In this document: positions 8,969 to 17,538 of the stretch, one piece after another
Layout: every line of letters starts with the position of its first letter
Position numbering within the stretch: the first letter of the stretch is position 1
From: Roseomonas sp. OT10
Lineage (GTDB): Bacteria; Pseudomonadota; Alphaproteobacteria; Acetobacterales; Acetobacteraceae
Length of the DNA stretch: 64,000 nt
Assembly (NCBI RefSeq): GCF_020991085.1
Contig: NZ_CP087719.1
Coordinates: 3,554,001-3,618,000, forward strand
Direction: 5' to 3'
Notes under the pieces: generated by a model
Databases searched by the model: none
What the model saw: the letters and a program-made list of their open reading frames with translations, nothing else
Told to the model about the DNA's origin: nothing
Position numbers and translations under genes: made by a program

Positions 8969-10357
8969 ATGACCGGCGACGAGATCTGTACCCTCCCCGC
9001 CACGCGCCTGGCCGCGCTCATCGCCTCCCGCCGGCTTTCGCCGGTCGAGGTGACGGAGGCGGTGCTGGCCCGCGCGGAGCGGCTGCAGCCCGTGCTGAAC
9101 GTCTTCGCCGAATCCATGGCGGATTCGGCGCGCAGCGCGGCGAAGGCCGCGGAGATCGCGGTGATGGGCGGGCTGCCGCTCGGCCCGCTGCACGGCGTGC
9201 CGATCACCGTGAAGGACAACGTCGCCGTCGCCGGCGTGCCGCTGCGCAACGGCAGCCTTGCCGCGCCGCCGGTCATGCCCGCCGCCGATCCCGCCGTGGT
9301 GGCGCGGGTGAAGGCGGCGGGTGCCATCATCATCGGCAAGACCACCCTGCCGGAATTCGCCCACAAGGTGCTGACGGACAGCAAGGCGAACGGCGTCACG
9401 CGCAACCCGTGGAACCTGGCGCACACGCCGGGCGGCTCCAGCGGCGGCGCCAGCGCCGCGCTCGCCGCGGGCATCGCGCCGCTCGCCATCGGCACGGATG
9501 GCGGCGGCTCGATCCGCTGCCCCTCCTCCTGCGCCGGGCTGGTCGGGCTGAAGGCGACTCTCGGCCGCATCGCGAACGAGGCCATGCCGGACGGCTTCGG
9601 CAACTTCGCCTTCGTCGGACCGATGGCGCGACGGGCCGAGGACACGGCGCTGCTCTTCTCCGTGATGCGGGGGCCCCACCCCAACGATCCCTACTCGATC
9701 GGCGCCCCGCCCCCGGACCGGCCCGCCCCCCTCGCCGGGCTGCGCATCGGCTGGATCGAGCATTTCGGCCCCTACCGCACGGAAGCCGAGACGGCCGCCC
9801 TGACCGGCGCGGCCGTCGCCACGCTGGCCAATCGCGGCGCGCTGGTGGAGCCGGTCTCCGACCCCTGCTTCGACGATGTCTTCCCCAGCTACCGGATCCT
9901 CTCCTCCTCCGGACAGGCCTCGCGCCTCGGCCGCTTCGACGGCGAGGCGATGACCGAGTCCATGCGCGAATGCATCGCCTACGGCCGGCGCTGGTCGGCC
10001 GTGGAATGGGTCGCGGCGCACGACCACCGCACGCGCCTGTTCCGGTCCGTGCAGGCGCTGTTCGAACGTTTCGACGTGCTGGCCACCCCGACCATGACGG
10101 CGCCGCCGCCAACCGTCGATGCCGGCGGCTCCGTCGCCTCGGAGATGTACGCGGCCTGGGCCGCCACGCTCTATCCGTTCAACCTGACCGGCCATCCGGC
10201 CGCCTCGGTGCCGGCCGGCTTCACCGCCACCGGCCTGCCGGTCGGGCTGCAGCTGATCGGCCCCTGGTTCGGCGAGGAGCGCATCCTCGGCCTCGCCGCC
10301 ACGCTGGAGGAGGCGCTCGGGCTCGCAGACCGCTGGCCGGACCTGCCGGGGACGTAA
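8969..10357 (+). CDS. Amidase of the amidase-signature family
   Basis: A 462-residue hydrolase of the amidase-signature (AS) family, which contains GatA, AtzF and many amide or carbamate hydrolases. The Ser-Ser-Lys triad can be placed: Lys 82 in GVPITVKDNV, cis-Ser about 157 in HTPGGSSGGAS, and nucleophile Ser about 181 in GTDGGGSIRCPSS. The C-terminus has NLTGHPAASVPAG and GLPVGLQLIGPWFGEERIL, typical of the fold. GGAGG precedes the ATG, 14 bases after the cupin stop. It is not GatA (no gatB/C nearby and wrong context). Substrate unknown; the operon suggests a scavenged amide. Confidence 0.92.
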   Translation: MTGDEICTLPATRLAALIASRRLSPVEVTEAVLARAERLQPVLNVFAESMADSARSAAKAAEIAVMGGLPLGPLHGVPITVKDNVAVAGVPLRNGSLAAPPVMPAADPAVVARVKAAGAIIIGKTTLPEFAHKVLTDSKANGVTRNPWNLAHTPGGSSGGASAALAAGIAPLAIGTDGGGSIRCPSSCAGLVGLKATLGRIANEAMPDGFGNFAFVGPMARRAEDTALLFSVMRGPHPNDPYSIGAPPPDRPAPLAGLRIGWIEHFGPYRTEAETAALTGAAVATLANRGALVEPVSDPCFDDVFPSYRILSSSGQASRLGRFDGEAMTESMRECIAYGRRWSAVEWVAAHDHRTRLFRSVQALFERFDVLATPTMTAPPPTVDAGGSVASEMYAAWAATLYPFNLTGHPAASVPAGFTATGLPVGLQLIGPWFGEERILGLAATLEEALGLADRWPDLPGT

Positions 10358-10401
10358 TGCAGCCAGCGGCGCGCCCTGCCCAGCCGGCCGGTCGGTCGCG
10401 A

Positions 10402-10818
10402 CTCATGCGGACGGCGGGATGACCTGACCCGTCGCGCTATGGTGTTCGGGCGGGGGACCGGGAGGGGACGCCGTCCCCTCCACGGACCCTCCCCTGCCGG
10501 GGCCACAAGCGGGCCCCGGACCCCGCTGGGAGTCTAGTATTTCTGGTGGGCGTCAGCCTCCGGGCTGAACCCTGATGGAGCGCGGACAGGCGGGACTCTG
10601 AAAACGCTTCAGAAGGCGTCCGCGAGCGCGGACCCCGTACCCGCCGAGGAGCATGGCTCCTCGGCGCCTCGACCCCGTCGCAATCATCCGCGCGGCAGCG
10701 CCTCTCGGGTCCAGGGCCCGCAGGGTCCTGGCGGAGTGGGGGTACGGGGGCGAGGCAGAGCCTTGCCCCCGGGCCACGGGTACACGCCAGCAGACGGCGA
10801 CGCATCACGCCGCGCGGA
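10402..10818 (-). repeat. Multi-hairpin intergenic element, copy A
   Basis: About 415 bases between the convergent ends of the amidase and the cell-wall hydrolase, fully occupied by an ordered series of hairpins that recurs at 28430, 41175 and 45833. Clear stems: 10461-10481 (10-bp arms GGAGGGGACG), 10497-10519 (CCGGGGCC arms), 10553-10568 (TCAGCC arms), 10642-10666 (11-bp arms CGCCGAGGAGC), about 10711-10731 (CCAGG arms) and 10746-10770 (GGGGGC arms with one mismatch). Taking copies B and C as forward, this copy is reversed. Short open frames inside it are not credible genes. It could be a mobile repeat, a bidirectional terminator or a structured RNA. Confidence 0.85.
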
Positions 10819-12528
10819 TCAGGCGTGGATCCAGAAGGCGCTCTCGGCGAACTCGTCGCCACGCCACCAGTTGGCGCGGCCGGTGCCGTAGCGGAAGTTG
10901 CTCGCTCCCGCTTGGCTTTGCAGCGGCGCTGTGATCTCGCCGGCGGGGTTGCGGCGCGCCGCTGCCGCCGCCGTCTCCGGCACGACCATGACGATGTGCC
11001 CCGATCTCCCGTCCTCCTTGCGGCGGGCGACGATCAGGCCGAGGGCGCCCTGGTTCGCTGCCTGCTGCAACTCGTCCAGCGTGCCCGCCTGGCGCCAGCC
11101 GAAGCTGGCGCCGGAGGCGCGGAGCCAGCGGAACAGGTCGTTGGCGCGCATCTCGGTGATGGTGTCGCCGATCAGCGGCGGCACGGTCGCGCCCTGGGCC
11201 AGTTGCAGCAGGGCGCGCTGCGTCCACCATACGCGTGGCAGGTAGGCTCCGGCCAGGTGGCAGAAGTCGTGGGCGTAGATGTTGCAGAAGGTCAGCCCGC
11301 TGCGAGGCTTGTAGCGCAGGTGGTCCGGGTCCTCGCTGTCCAGCCAGGCGACGATCGCCGCGATCTCCGCCACCAGCTCCGAGGGCGTGGTCCCGGCGCG
11401 CCCGGGCTGGCGCGGCTCGTTCAGCGAATGCGCGTTCGCCAGGTCGCGGCGGAGCGTCACCGTGCCGGGCCGCCGCGGCATGGTGACGGCGACGATGCCC
11501 GTGGCGGGCGGCACGGGGGCCGGCGCCTCGACGGGGATGCCGGTCGCCTCCGGCGCCGCACGCAGGAACTTCGTCGAGGCGAAGCCGCGCAGCAGCGCAC
11601 CGGACAGGCTGGTCTCCACCTCGCGGAAGCCGTTCACCGCGCGGGCCCCCACCGCCTGTACCGGATGGCCGTCCGGCAGGTGGGCGAGGACATTCTGTCC
11701 CGGCGGCTCGGTCTTCTCCGGGGCGCTGCGCAGGCGGAGCATGCCCTCGCGCGTATCCACCAGCAGCATCGGCCCCGTCGCCGTCACCGGCTGCGGCGGC
11801 GGGACGATGGCCTGGCCCGGTGGCGGCGCCGGGATGGCGGCAGCCGCGCCGGGAAGCGGCACGGTGCGGGCCAGTTGCACGAAGGCGAAGATCTCCTCGC
11901 CGTAGAAGCGCCCGGCGTCGTTCTGGAAACCCTGGCGCAGCCCCTTCTGCGGGCGGAAGCCGCCGGTGTTGTAGGCGATGGCGACGCAGGCGAACTCGAA
12001 ATCGGTCAGCGTGCGGCGATCCTGGAAGCCCAGCTTGCGCAGCGCATCGCGCAGCTCGCCCAGGCACCGCCCCAGCGTCTGGTCGAAGCGCTCGTAGCGC
12101 CGCTCCAGGAAGTAGTCCGGATCGCTCTCGAAGAACTGCAGGTCGAGCTGGAACAGGCCGAAGCCGCGGCAGAACTTGTTCGGCCGCTTCGACACCGCGG
12201 CATAGGAGGGGATGTGCGCGGCCATGGCGACCAGCGCCGCATGCGCCAGGTCGAACATCACCTGGCCGTTGGGGCGGGCGAGCAGATCGGCCTTGGTGCG
12301 GGGGAAGGCGCTGCGCCCCCGGTCCGCATCCAGCGTGTCGCCGACGCAGAGCGGCAGGATCTGCTCCCGCGGCATTCCCTTGCGCCGCAGCAGCGGCCAG
12401 ACCTCCCCCGTCTCCTGGCAGGCGAGGGCGGCAAGCATGTCGAGGTCGAAGGGCGTACCGGCCACGGCCGCCTCGATCTCCTGGTGGAACTGCTCCTTGA
12501 ACCACCGGATGTCCTCGGCGTTCGGCAT
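10819..12528 (-). CDS. Two-headed peptidoglycan hydrolase (lysozyme-like plus NlpC/P60-like), candidate T6SS effector
   Basis: A 569-residue protein I read as three domains. Residues 1-225 look lysozyme-like: a probable catalytic Glu 39 in LAALACQETGEVW, a GLFQ motif at 124-127 and AYNTGG at 185-190. Residues 252-325 look like a bacterial SH3 module (LLVDTREGMLRLRSAP). Residues 385-569 look like a cysteine peptidase/amidase domain: FCNIYAHDFC with Cys 415 and SGHIVMVVPE with His 511. There is no signal peptide. It is the last gene of the leftward T6SS operon, which together with the missing signal suggests a T6SS-delivered wall-degrading toxin (inference). No obvious immunity gene is present. 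GGGGAGAGG precedes the ATG. Confidence 0.6.
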   Translation of the reverse strand: MPNAEDIRWFKEQFHQEIEAAVAGTPFDLDMLAALACQETGEVWPLLRRKGMPREQILPLCVGDTLDADRGRSAFPRTKADLLARPNGQVMFDLAHAALVAMAAHIPSYAAVSKRPNKFCRGFGLFQLDLQFFESDPDYFLERRYERFDQTLGRCLGELRDALRKLGFQDRRTLTDFEFACVAIAYNTGGFRPQKGLRQGFQNDAGRFYGEEIFAFVQLARTVPLPGAAAAIPAPPPGQAIVPPPQPVTATGPMLLVDTREGMLRLRSAPEKTEPPGQNVLAHLPDGHPVQAVGARAVNGFREVETSLSGALLRGFASTKFLRAAPEATGIPVEAPAPVPPATGIVAVTMPRRPGTVTLRRDLANAHSLNEPRQPGRAGTTPSELVAEIAAIVAWLDSEDPDHLRYKPRSGLTFCNIYAHDFCHLAGAYLPRVWWTQRALLQLAQGATVPPLIGDTITEMRANDLFRWLRASGASFGWRQAGTLDELQQAANQGALGLIVARRKEDGRSGHIVMVVPETAAAAARRNPAGEITAPLQSQAGASNFRYGTGRANWWRGDEFAESAFWIHA

Positions 12529-12699
12529 CGTCCTCTCCCCAGCCGGCACCGCGCGGCACGCCGCAGGGGACCGATATGGTTTCGATGCCAACACAATCAT
12601 GCTTGGCAGCCCGCCGGCAAGCGCGAAGGCGGGGTGGCCGCGGCTCCGGGGAGGGCGGCACGCCGGGACTGCCGCGAGGACGCTGCCCAGCCGTCCGGA

Positions 12700-13704
12700 T
12701 CAGGGCAGCGGGGCGCGCTCCCGCAGCATCTGCCGCAGATCCTCGACCCGCTCCGGCGCCAGCCCGACGATGCGGGGGGAGAAGAAGCGCTCGTCCGGGG
12801 TGAACAGCAGGTAGGCCTGCATCTCCCCCGCCATCAGGTCCTCGTTGGTGGTGTCGTAGCCTTCGCGGCCCAGGAAGTCGCGGAAGGCGGCGCGGTCGGC
12901 CTCGGTGAAGCGCTCTGCCCAGACGCGGCGGACGTGGGCGGCGTAGAAGGGCAGGGTGAAGTCGTGCCCATGCCCCACCTCGTGGTGCAGGATGGTGCGG
13001 CGCGCCGCCGCGTCCAGCCGCGCCCCGGGGGCCGCGACGGAGATCAGCGCCACCTCGCCCGGCCCCGCCAGGGCCCGGGCGCGGGCCAGCTGCGCCTCGA
13101 CCCAGCGTTCCGCCTCGCTCAGCGCCAGGCCGTCGCGCGCCGCCGCGGCGAAGAAGCGGTCGAGGTCGGCGCCGCGGTAGTCATGGCCGAAGTAGTAGGT
13201 CTCAGCGGTTTCGCCGGCACGGGCCAGCACCGCCGCCATCTCCGCCTCCGGCAGCACGCGGTCGCGCGGCAGGCCCGCCTTCTCGATCATCGCCGCCACC
13301 CGGTTCAGCGCCGCGCCCTGGGTCGCGAGGTCCGGGAAGTCCATGACGAAGACACGCGGGTTCTCCGCCAGGCGCAGCAGGGTGGGCCAGACGGAGCGGT
13401 GATCGGCGATGTCCGCCTCCGGCAGCAGCCGGACCGGCTCGGGGGCCGGCTCCGGGACGGTGGCCACCGCCGGGACGGGCTGCACCGGCGCCGGCGGGGG
13501 CAGCTCGGCCACCGGTCCCGGCGCGGCCAGCCGCAGCGCCGTCCAGCCGATCGCCGCGGCCAGGGCGAGTCCCGCGGCGCCGGCGGCGAGCCAGCGCGCC
13601 GGGTGCCCGCCTGCGGGGCGCGGTCGGGCCGACGGCGCCGCGGCCGCCACCGGCCGGGAGCGCGCCGGCCGGAGCCGGACCGTATCGTCATCCTCGACAG
13701 CCAT
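12700..13704 (-). CDS. Membrane-anchored HEVGH (zincin-like) protein of the T6SS operon
   Basis: A 334-residue protein of unknown function. Residues 1-37 are cytoplasmic and basic, starting MAVEDDDTVRLRPARSRP. Residues 38-58 form one membrane span, followed by a Pro-rich linker and a periplasmic domain. A zinc-metalloprotease motif HEVGH is at 241-245, with a downstream acidic ligand candidate in NEDLMAGEMQAYLL (287-300). The acidic-Thr-Val N-terminus resembles the phosphothreonine motif at the start of many TssL proteins that binds the T6SS FHA protein (family knowledge; the role here is inference). It lies 37 bases after the ompA-like gene and before the peptidoglycan hydrolase. It may be an accessory factor or a wall-remodelling protease. 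Confidence 0.6.
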   Translation of the reverse strand: MAVEDDDTVRLRPARSRPVAAAAPSARPRPAGGHPARWLAAGAAGLALAAAIGWTALRLAAPGPVAELPPPAPVQPVPAVATVPEPAPEPVRLLPEADIADHRSVWPTLLRLAENPRVFVMDFPDLATQGAALNRVAAMIEKAGLPRDRVLPEAEMAAVLARAGETAETYYFGHDYRGADLDRFFAAAARDGLALSEAERWVEAQLARARALAGPGEVALISVAAPGARLDAAARRTILHHEVGHGHDFTLPFYAAHVRRVWAERFTEADRAAFRDFLGREGYDTTNEDLMAGEMQAYLLFTPDERFFSPRIVGLAPERVEDLRQMLRERAPLP

Positions 13705-13741
13705 GCTGCGCCTCGGGCGGGAGCGCGCGGGCCGGGTCGCC

Positions 13742-14389
13742 TCAGCCGCTGATGTTCAGAACCTGGACCCGGCGGTTCCGCGCCTCAGGGACCTGGTCGC
13801 CCGTGGGCACCAGAAGCTGGGACTCGCCCAGCCCCACCGCCTCCAGCCGGTCCGGCGCCACGCGGAACTGCCGCACCAGGTACTCGCGCACCGCGGCGGC
13901 GCGCCGCTCGGAGAGGAGCTGGTTCTCCTCGGCCGTGCCGACCGTGTCGGTGTGGCCCTCGATGCGGAAGCGATAGGGCGCCAGCTCCGCCGAGGACAGG
14001 GCGCGGCCGAGCGGCGCCAGCTCCCGCTCCGCAGCCGGGGTCAGGGTCGAGGAGCCGGTGGCGAAGCGCACGGTGATGGAGACGGCGGCCACGCCCGCCG
14101 GCGCCGTGGTGGCGGGCGGCGGCGGGGGCGCGGCCACGGCCGGGCGCGACGGCGCGGCGGGCCTGGCCGGGGCCGGCGCGGCGCTGGCGGCCGGCTGTGC
14201 CGGGGACGGGGCGGGCGGGGGGGCCGCCTCGCTCCCCGGGAGGCGGATGCCGCGGGTCTGTCCCGCCTGCGGGCGCAGGCGGTCGATCAGCGAGCGCGAG
14301 GCCGGGTCGCTCTGCGCCTGGGCCGGGGTGGCCAGGGGCGAGGCAAGGAGGAGGGCGGCACCGGCCGCCAGGATCAGGTTGCGGGCCAT
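13742..14389 (-). CDS. OmpA-family peptidoglycan-binding protein of the T6SS operon
   Basis: A secreted 215-residue protein. The signal peptide MARNLILAAGAALLLASPLA ends at about AQAQ. A segment SLIDRLRPQAGQTRGIRLPG follows, then a Pro/Ala-rich linker and a C-terminal OmpA domain from about residue 105: VRFATGSSTLTPAAERELAP, IEGHTDTVGTAEENQLLSER and EARNRRVQVL, the peptidoglycan-binding signature. The ATG at 14389 is preferred over 14413 because it begins the signal peptide. In T6SS loci such proteins anchor the machine to the wall. It lies 96 bases downstream of tssG in the same direction. Confidence 0.88.
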   Translation of the reverse strand: MARNLILAAGAALLLASPLATPAQAQSDPASRSLIDRLRPQAGQTRGIRLPGSEAAPPPAPSPAQPAASAAPAPARPAAPSRPAVAAPPPPPATTAPAGVAAVSITVRFATGSSTLTPAAERELAPLGRALSSAELAPYRFRIEGHTDTVGTAEENQLLSERRAAAVREYLVRQFRVAPDRLEAVGLGESQLLVPTGDQVPEARNRRVQVLNISG

Positions 14390-14485
14390 GGCTGGCAATC
14401 TCCCGAGATGCACCGGAGCTTAGGGCAGGCGACCGGCGGCCGTCTGCGCTCAAACAGGTGAAGCGGCCCGCCGGGCCGGGGGCGG

Positions 14486-15718
14486 TCAGCGGGCATCGAA
14501 GACCGGCTCGTCGCCATCCCGCCGCCGCGGCCGGGCGGGGGTGAGCCAGGAGGACCAGCCCAGCCGCCCGCCGCCCAGGGTGCCCGGCCCGCCCGGGCGC
14601 GGGCTGCCCAGCGCCAGGGCGGGCACCTCCCCGGCCGCCAGGATCGGGTTCAGCGCGAAGCCGGTGTCCAGGCCGACGGCCATGCGGGTCAGCGCCACCA
14701 GCCGGGCATGGCCGGGCGTGCCGGGCAGCAGCGCCTCGAAGGTCTCGCGCGGCAGCGGGCCGATGCGGATCAGGAAGCGGGACGGCGCGTCCCAGACCTG
14801 CGCCCCCAGCGTCGCGCCCTGGCCCAGCGCGCTGTGCTGGCCGGCGCCCGGCTTCGCCCGGGCCAGGCCCAGCGCGCCGGAGGCGGGGATGCCCAGCCGG
14901 GTCCGCTCCGTCTCCGGCAGGCGCAGCCACCCGCCGGTGAACTCCACCAGCTCCACCCGGCCGCCCGCCTCCTCCTCCAGCATGGCGCGCAGGCGCTCGG
15001 CGGAGCGGGTGCGGGCGGCGAGGTGGCCCGCATGGTAGAGCAGCGCCTCCAGCGGCGCGCCGGCGCGGGGAGCGAGGTGCCCCGTACCCACCCCGACCGC
15101 CGCGGCCAGGGCGCGGTCGGCGGCCGCCGGGTCGCTGGTCGGACGGTATTTCGCGCCGGCCTTGGCGAGGAGGCCGGCGAAGCGGCCGCCCAGCATGTCC
15201 AGAAAGGCGTGCAGCGCCGCCGAGCGCTTGCGCAGCTCCGCCGCCACCGTCGCCGTCTGGTGGCGCGGCAGCACGCCGCCCGGTCCGATCAGGCCGAAGG
15301 CGCCCAGGGTCAGGCTGCGCGTCCCCGGCTCCGCCTGCACGATCGCGCCCTGGGCATGGGAGAGCCGGGCGGTGCTGCGGTAGCGCAGGTCGCGCGCATC
15401 GGCGCCATGCGCGGCGACCGCGATCCCCTGGTCGAGGTCGAAGCGCTCCGGCTGGCGTGCGAGGCGCTCGCGCGGGGCGAGGTTGCCCCGGTCGCGGCTG
15501 AGCGCCGGATCGCCCGCGCGCAACGCCTGGGCGATGCTGGGGGGGGCGACAGGGGCGGCCGGCTGGCGCGGCGGCTGCGCCGCGGCCACGGGCGCGGCGG
15601 GCGCTTCGGGTGGCGGCCCGTGGGCGGCCTCCGGCGCCGGCGCGGCGGCGAGGCTGCGTGCCAGCACGGCGTCGAGGAGGATGGTGCCCTCCTCGTCCTC
15701 CTCGCCCGATCCGCTCAC
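14486..15718 (-). CDS. tssG: T6SS baseplate subunit TssG (ImpH)
   Basis: Baseplate wedge protein of the type VI secretion system, working with TssE, TssF and TssK. The 410-residue product starts at a GTG that overlaps the tssF stop by four bases (GTGA), giving VSGSGEEDEEGTILLDAVLA. A Pro/Ala-rich stretch follows, then the family blocks FDLDQGIAVAAHGADARDLR, FGLIGPGGVLPRHQTATVAA (the characteristic GP.GVLP.H.T motif), FLDMLGGRFAGLLAKAG and the C-terminal LPLPRE-like IGPLPRETFEALLPG. A much longer open frame upstream is antisense-like read-through of tssF and not coding. N-terminal extension of about 60 residues is longer than usual. Confidence 0.92.
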   Translation of the reverse strand: MSGSGEEDEEGTILLDAVLARSLAAAPAPEAAHGPPPEAPAAPVAAAQPPRQPAAPVAPPSIAQALRAGDPALSRDRGNLAPRERLARQPERFDLDQGIAVAAHGADARDLRYRSTARLSHAQGAIVQAEPGTRSLTLGAFGLIGPGGVLPRHQTATVAAELRKRSAALHAFLDMLGGRFAGLLAKAGAKYRPTSDPAAADRALAAAVGVGTGHLAPRAGAPLEALLYHAGHLAARTRSAERLRAMLEEEAGGRVELVEFTGGWLRLPETERTRLGIPASGALGLARAKPGAGQHSALGQGATLGAQVWDAPSRFLIRIGPLPRETFEALLPGTPGHARLVALTRMAVGLDTGFALNPILAAGEVPALALGSPRPGGPGTLGGGRLGWSSWLTPARPRRRDGDEPVFDAR

Positions 15719-17538
15719 AGCAGCACCCGCGTGCCGCTGCGCGGCGCCCAGCGCGCGGCCAGGCCCGGCCTGCCGCGCAGCACCGCCGCGGTGCGGACGA
15801 AGGCGTTGACGGAGACCTGCAGCGCCAGGAAGCGCTCCAGCACCGCCGCCAGCAGGTGCAGCCCGCCCCCCTGCCAGCCGCCCGGGTCGAAGCCCAGCGT
15901 CACCTCCAGCCCGCGCACGAAGGCACCGGGCCGCCCGCCCGGCAGCCGCGCCACGCCGGGACGGGCGTCGACGGACACCAGCGCCGCGATGGCGGCCCGG
16001 CTCTCGGCGCTGTCGCGCAGGTCGTGCAGGCGCAGGATCTCGCGCAGCGCCAGCGCCCCCTCCCCGCCCCCGGTCACCCCCAGGTGGTTCATCGCCAGGT
16101 GCGAGACCAGCTTCCAGGCGCTGCGCTCGCCCAGCTCTGGCCGCAGCGTCGGGGTCGGCGCGGAGAGGCATTCGGCGGACGCGACGGGCGTGCCGCCCTC
16201 GGCGATGGTCAGGCGGGGCTGGCCGCCGCCGAAGGGCAGCATGGCCGGCAGGTCGCGGTTGCAGCACAGCGCGTCGATGCTCAGCACCGCATCCGCCGGC
16301 TGCGCCGGGTCGAAGGCCACGTCGCGCAGGGAGAGCGCCGTCTGCGTCCCCGTCAGCGGCGACAGGGCGGGGCGGCGCAGCGCGAGGTAGTTCACCTCCG
16401 CCACCTCCTCCCGCGCCTCCGCCCGGCCGAGCCGGTGGAAGGGCAGCACGATGCGCCGGGATCCGTCCGGGCGGCTCTCCCGCACCTCCTCGATGGAATG
16501 CACCTCCAGCGCGGCCGGGCGGCGGGCGTCCGGCACCACGATCCACTCGCTGCGCGTGCCATCCAGCGCGACCGGCTCGCAGCGCTGCGGGAAGAGGTTG
16601 ATCGCGGGCGTGCAGCCCAGCGCGAAGCTCTCCGCCGTCACCACCCGCTCCAGCTCCGGCACGGCGCGGGAGAGCCAGATGAAGACCTCCAGCCGGTCGC
16701 CCTTCTGCACCAGGCTGCGCGCCTCCAGCCCCTCCAGGTCGAGGTAGAGGAACTTCTCGGGGAAGGCGAACCACTCGGTCAGCAGCCGGTGGCCCGCGAA
16801 GGCGCGGCGCGGCCAGGGCAGCGCCGCCTCCTCCGGCTCGAAGCCCGCCGGCCGCAGCGCGCCTGCTCCCAGCAGGGTGGGCGCGGCATCGGCCGGCCCG
16901 TCCGCCACGGCGACGGACAGCACGGACTGGCACAGCAGCTCGTGCAGCAGCGCCGCCTGCGGCCCGGCGCCGCGCAGGTGCAGGCGCAGCCGGTCCAGCC
17001 CCAGATCGGCGACCGGCAGGTCCGGCACGCTGGTGCGGAAGGACAGGCGCAGGCAGGCCATCGCGCCGGTCCCGGCCGGATTTGGCGGCGCCACGATCGG
17101 CAGGCCGGAGAGGCGCGCCTGGTCGAGCACCAGCGGCCAGAGGGTGACGTCGTGGCAGGTGCGGAAGCGCACCGGCTCGCCGCGCACCGGCTCGCTCTCC
17201 ACCGCCAGGCCGCGCGGCACCCGGACCGGCGCGCGCAGCTCCGCCCCGCCCCGCAGCCGCAGCGTGGTCATCGAGGGAACGGGGGCCAGGAGCTGCGGCG
17301 AGAGCATCTCCAGCAGCGCGTCGGAGATCTCCGGCAGCTCGTCGTCCAGCCGGTGCTGCACCCGGGCGGCCAGGAAGGCGACGCCCTCCAGCAGCCGCTC
17401 GACATAGGGATCGTCGGCGATGTCGGCCGACAGCCGCAGCCGGCCGGCGACCTTCGGGAAGGCCTGGGCGAACTCGCCGGCATCGCGCCGCAGCGCCGCG
17501 AGCTCACGGTTGTAGTAGGGAAGGAGGGATTCGCTCAC
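15715..17538 (-). CDS. tssF: T6SS baseplate subunit TssF (ImpG/VasA)
   Basis: Largest baseplate wedge subunit, 607 residues. The N-terminus MSESLLPYYNRELAALRRDA, then EFAQAFPKVAGRL and DPYVERLLEGVAFLAARVQH, is the unmistakable TssF signature. Further blocks are ALLEMLSPQLLAPVPSMTTL, FPEKFLYLDLEGLEARS and CTPAINLFPQRCEPVALDGT. The start is a GTG overlapping the tssE stop (GTGA), so the two are translationally coupled; tssG overlaps its end in the same way. Position eF-G-H in imp notation matches Rhizobium and Agrobacterium order exactly. Confidence 0.97.
   Translation of the reverse strand: MSESLLPYYNRELAALRRDAGEFAQAFPKVAGRLRLSADIADDPYVERLLEGVAFLAARVQHRLDDELPEISDALLEMLSPQLLAPVPSMTTLRLRGGAELRAPVRVPRGLAVESEPVRGEPVRFRTCHDVTLWPLVLDQARLSGLPIVAPPNPAGTGAMACLRLSFRTSVPDLPVADLGLDRLRLHLRGAGPQAALLHELLCQSVLSVAVADGPADAAPTLLGAGALRPAGFEPEEAALPWPRRAFAGHRLLTEWFAFPEKFLYLDLEGLEARSLVQKGDRLEVFIWLSRAVPELERVVTAESFALGCTPAINLFPQRCEPVALDGTRSEWIVVPDARRPAALEVHSIEEVRESRPDGSRRIVLPFHRLGRAEAREEVAEVNYLALRRPALSPLTGTQTALSLRDVAFDPAQPADAVLSIDALCCNRDLPAMLPFGGGQPRLTIAEGGTPVASAECLSAPTPTLRPELGERSAWKLVSHLAMNHLGVTGGGEGALALREILRLHDLRDSAESRAAIAALVSVDARPGVARLPGGRPGAFVRGLEVTLGFDPGGWQGGGLHLLAAVLERFLALQVSVNAFVRTAAVLRGRPGLAARWAPRSGTRVLL

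Noticed and set aside
6609-10195. Long minus-strand frames opposite the binding protein and amidase
   Set aside because: They overlap confident genes completely and have no recognisable motifs or ribosome sites.
10653-10934. Frames in the multi-hairpin elements sharing MAPRRLDPV and GSRARRVLAEWGYGGEAE
   Set aside because: The same peptide appears in copies A, B and C only because the DNA repeat is shared; frames break at different points and show no start signals.
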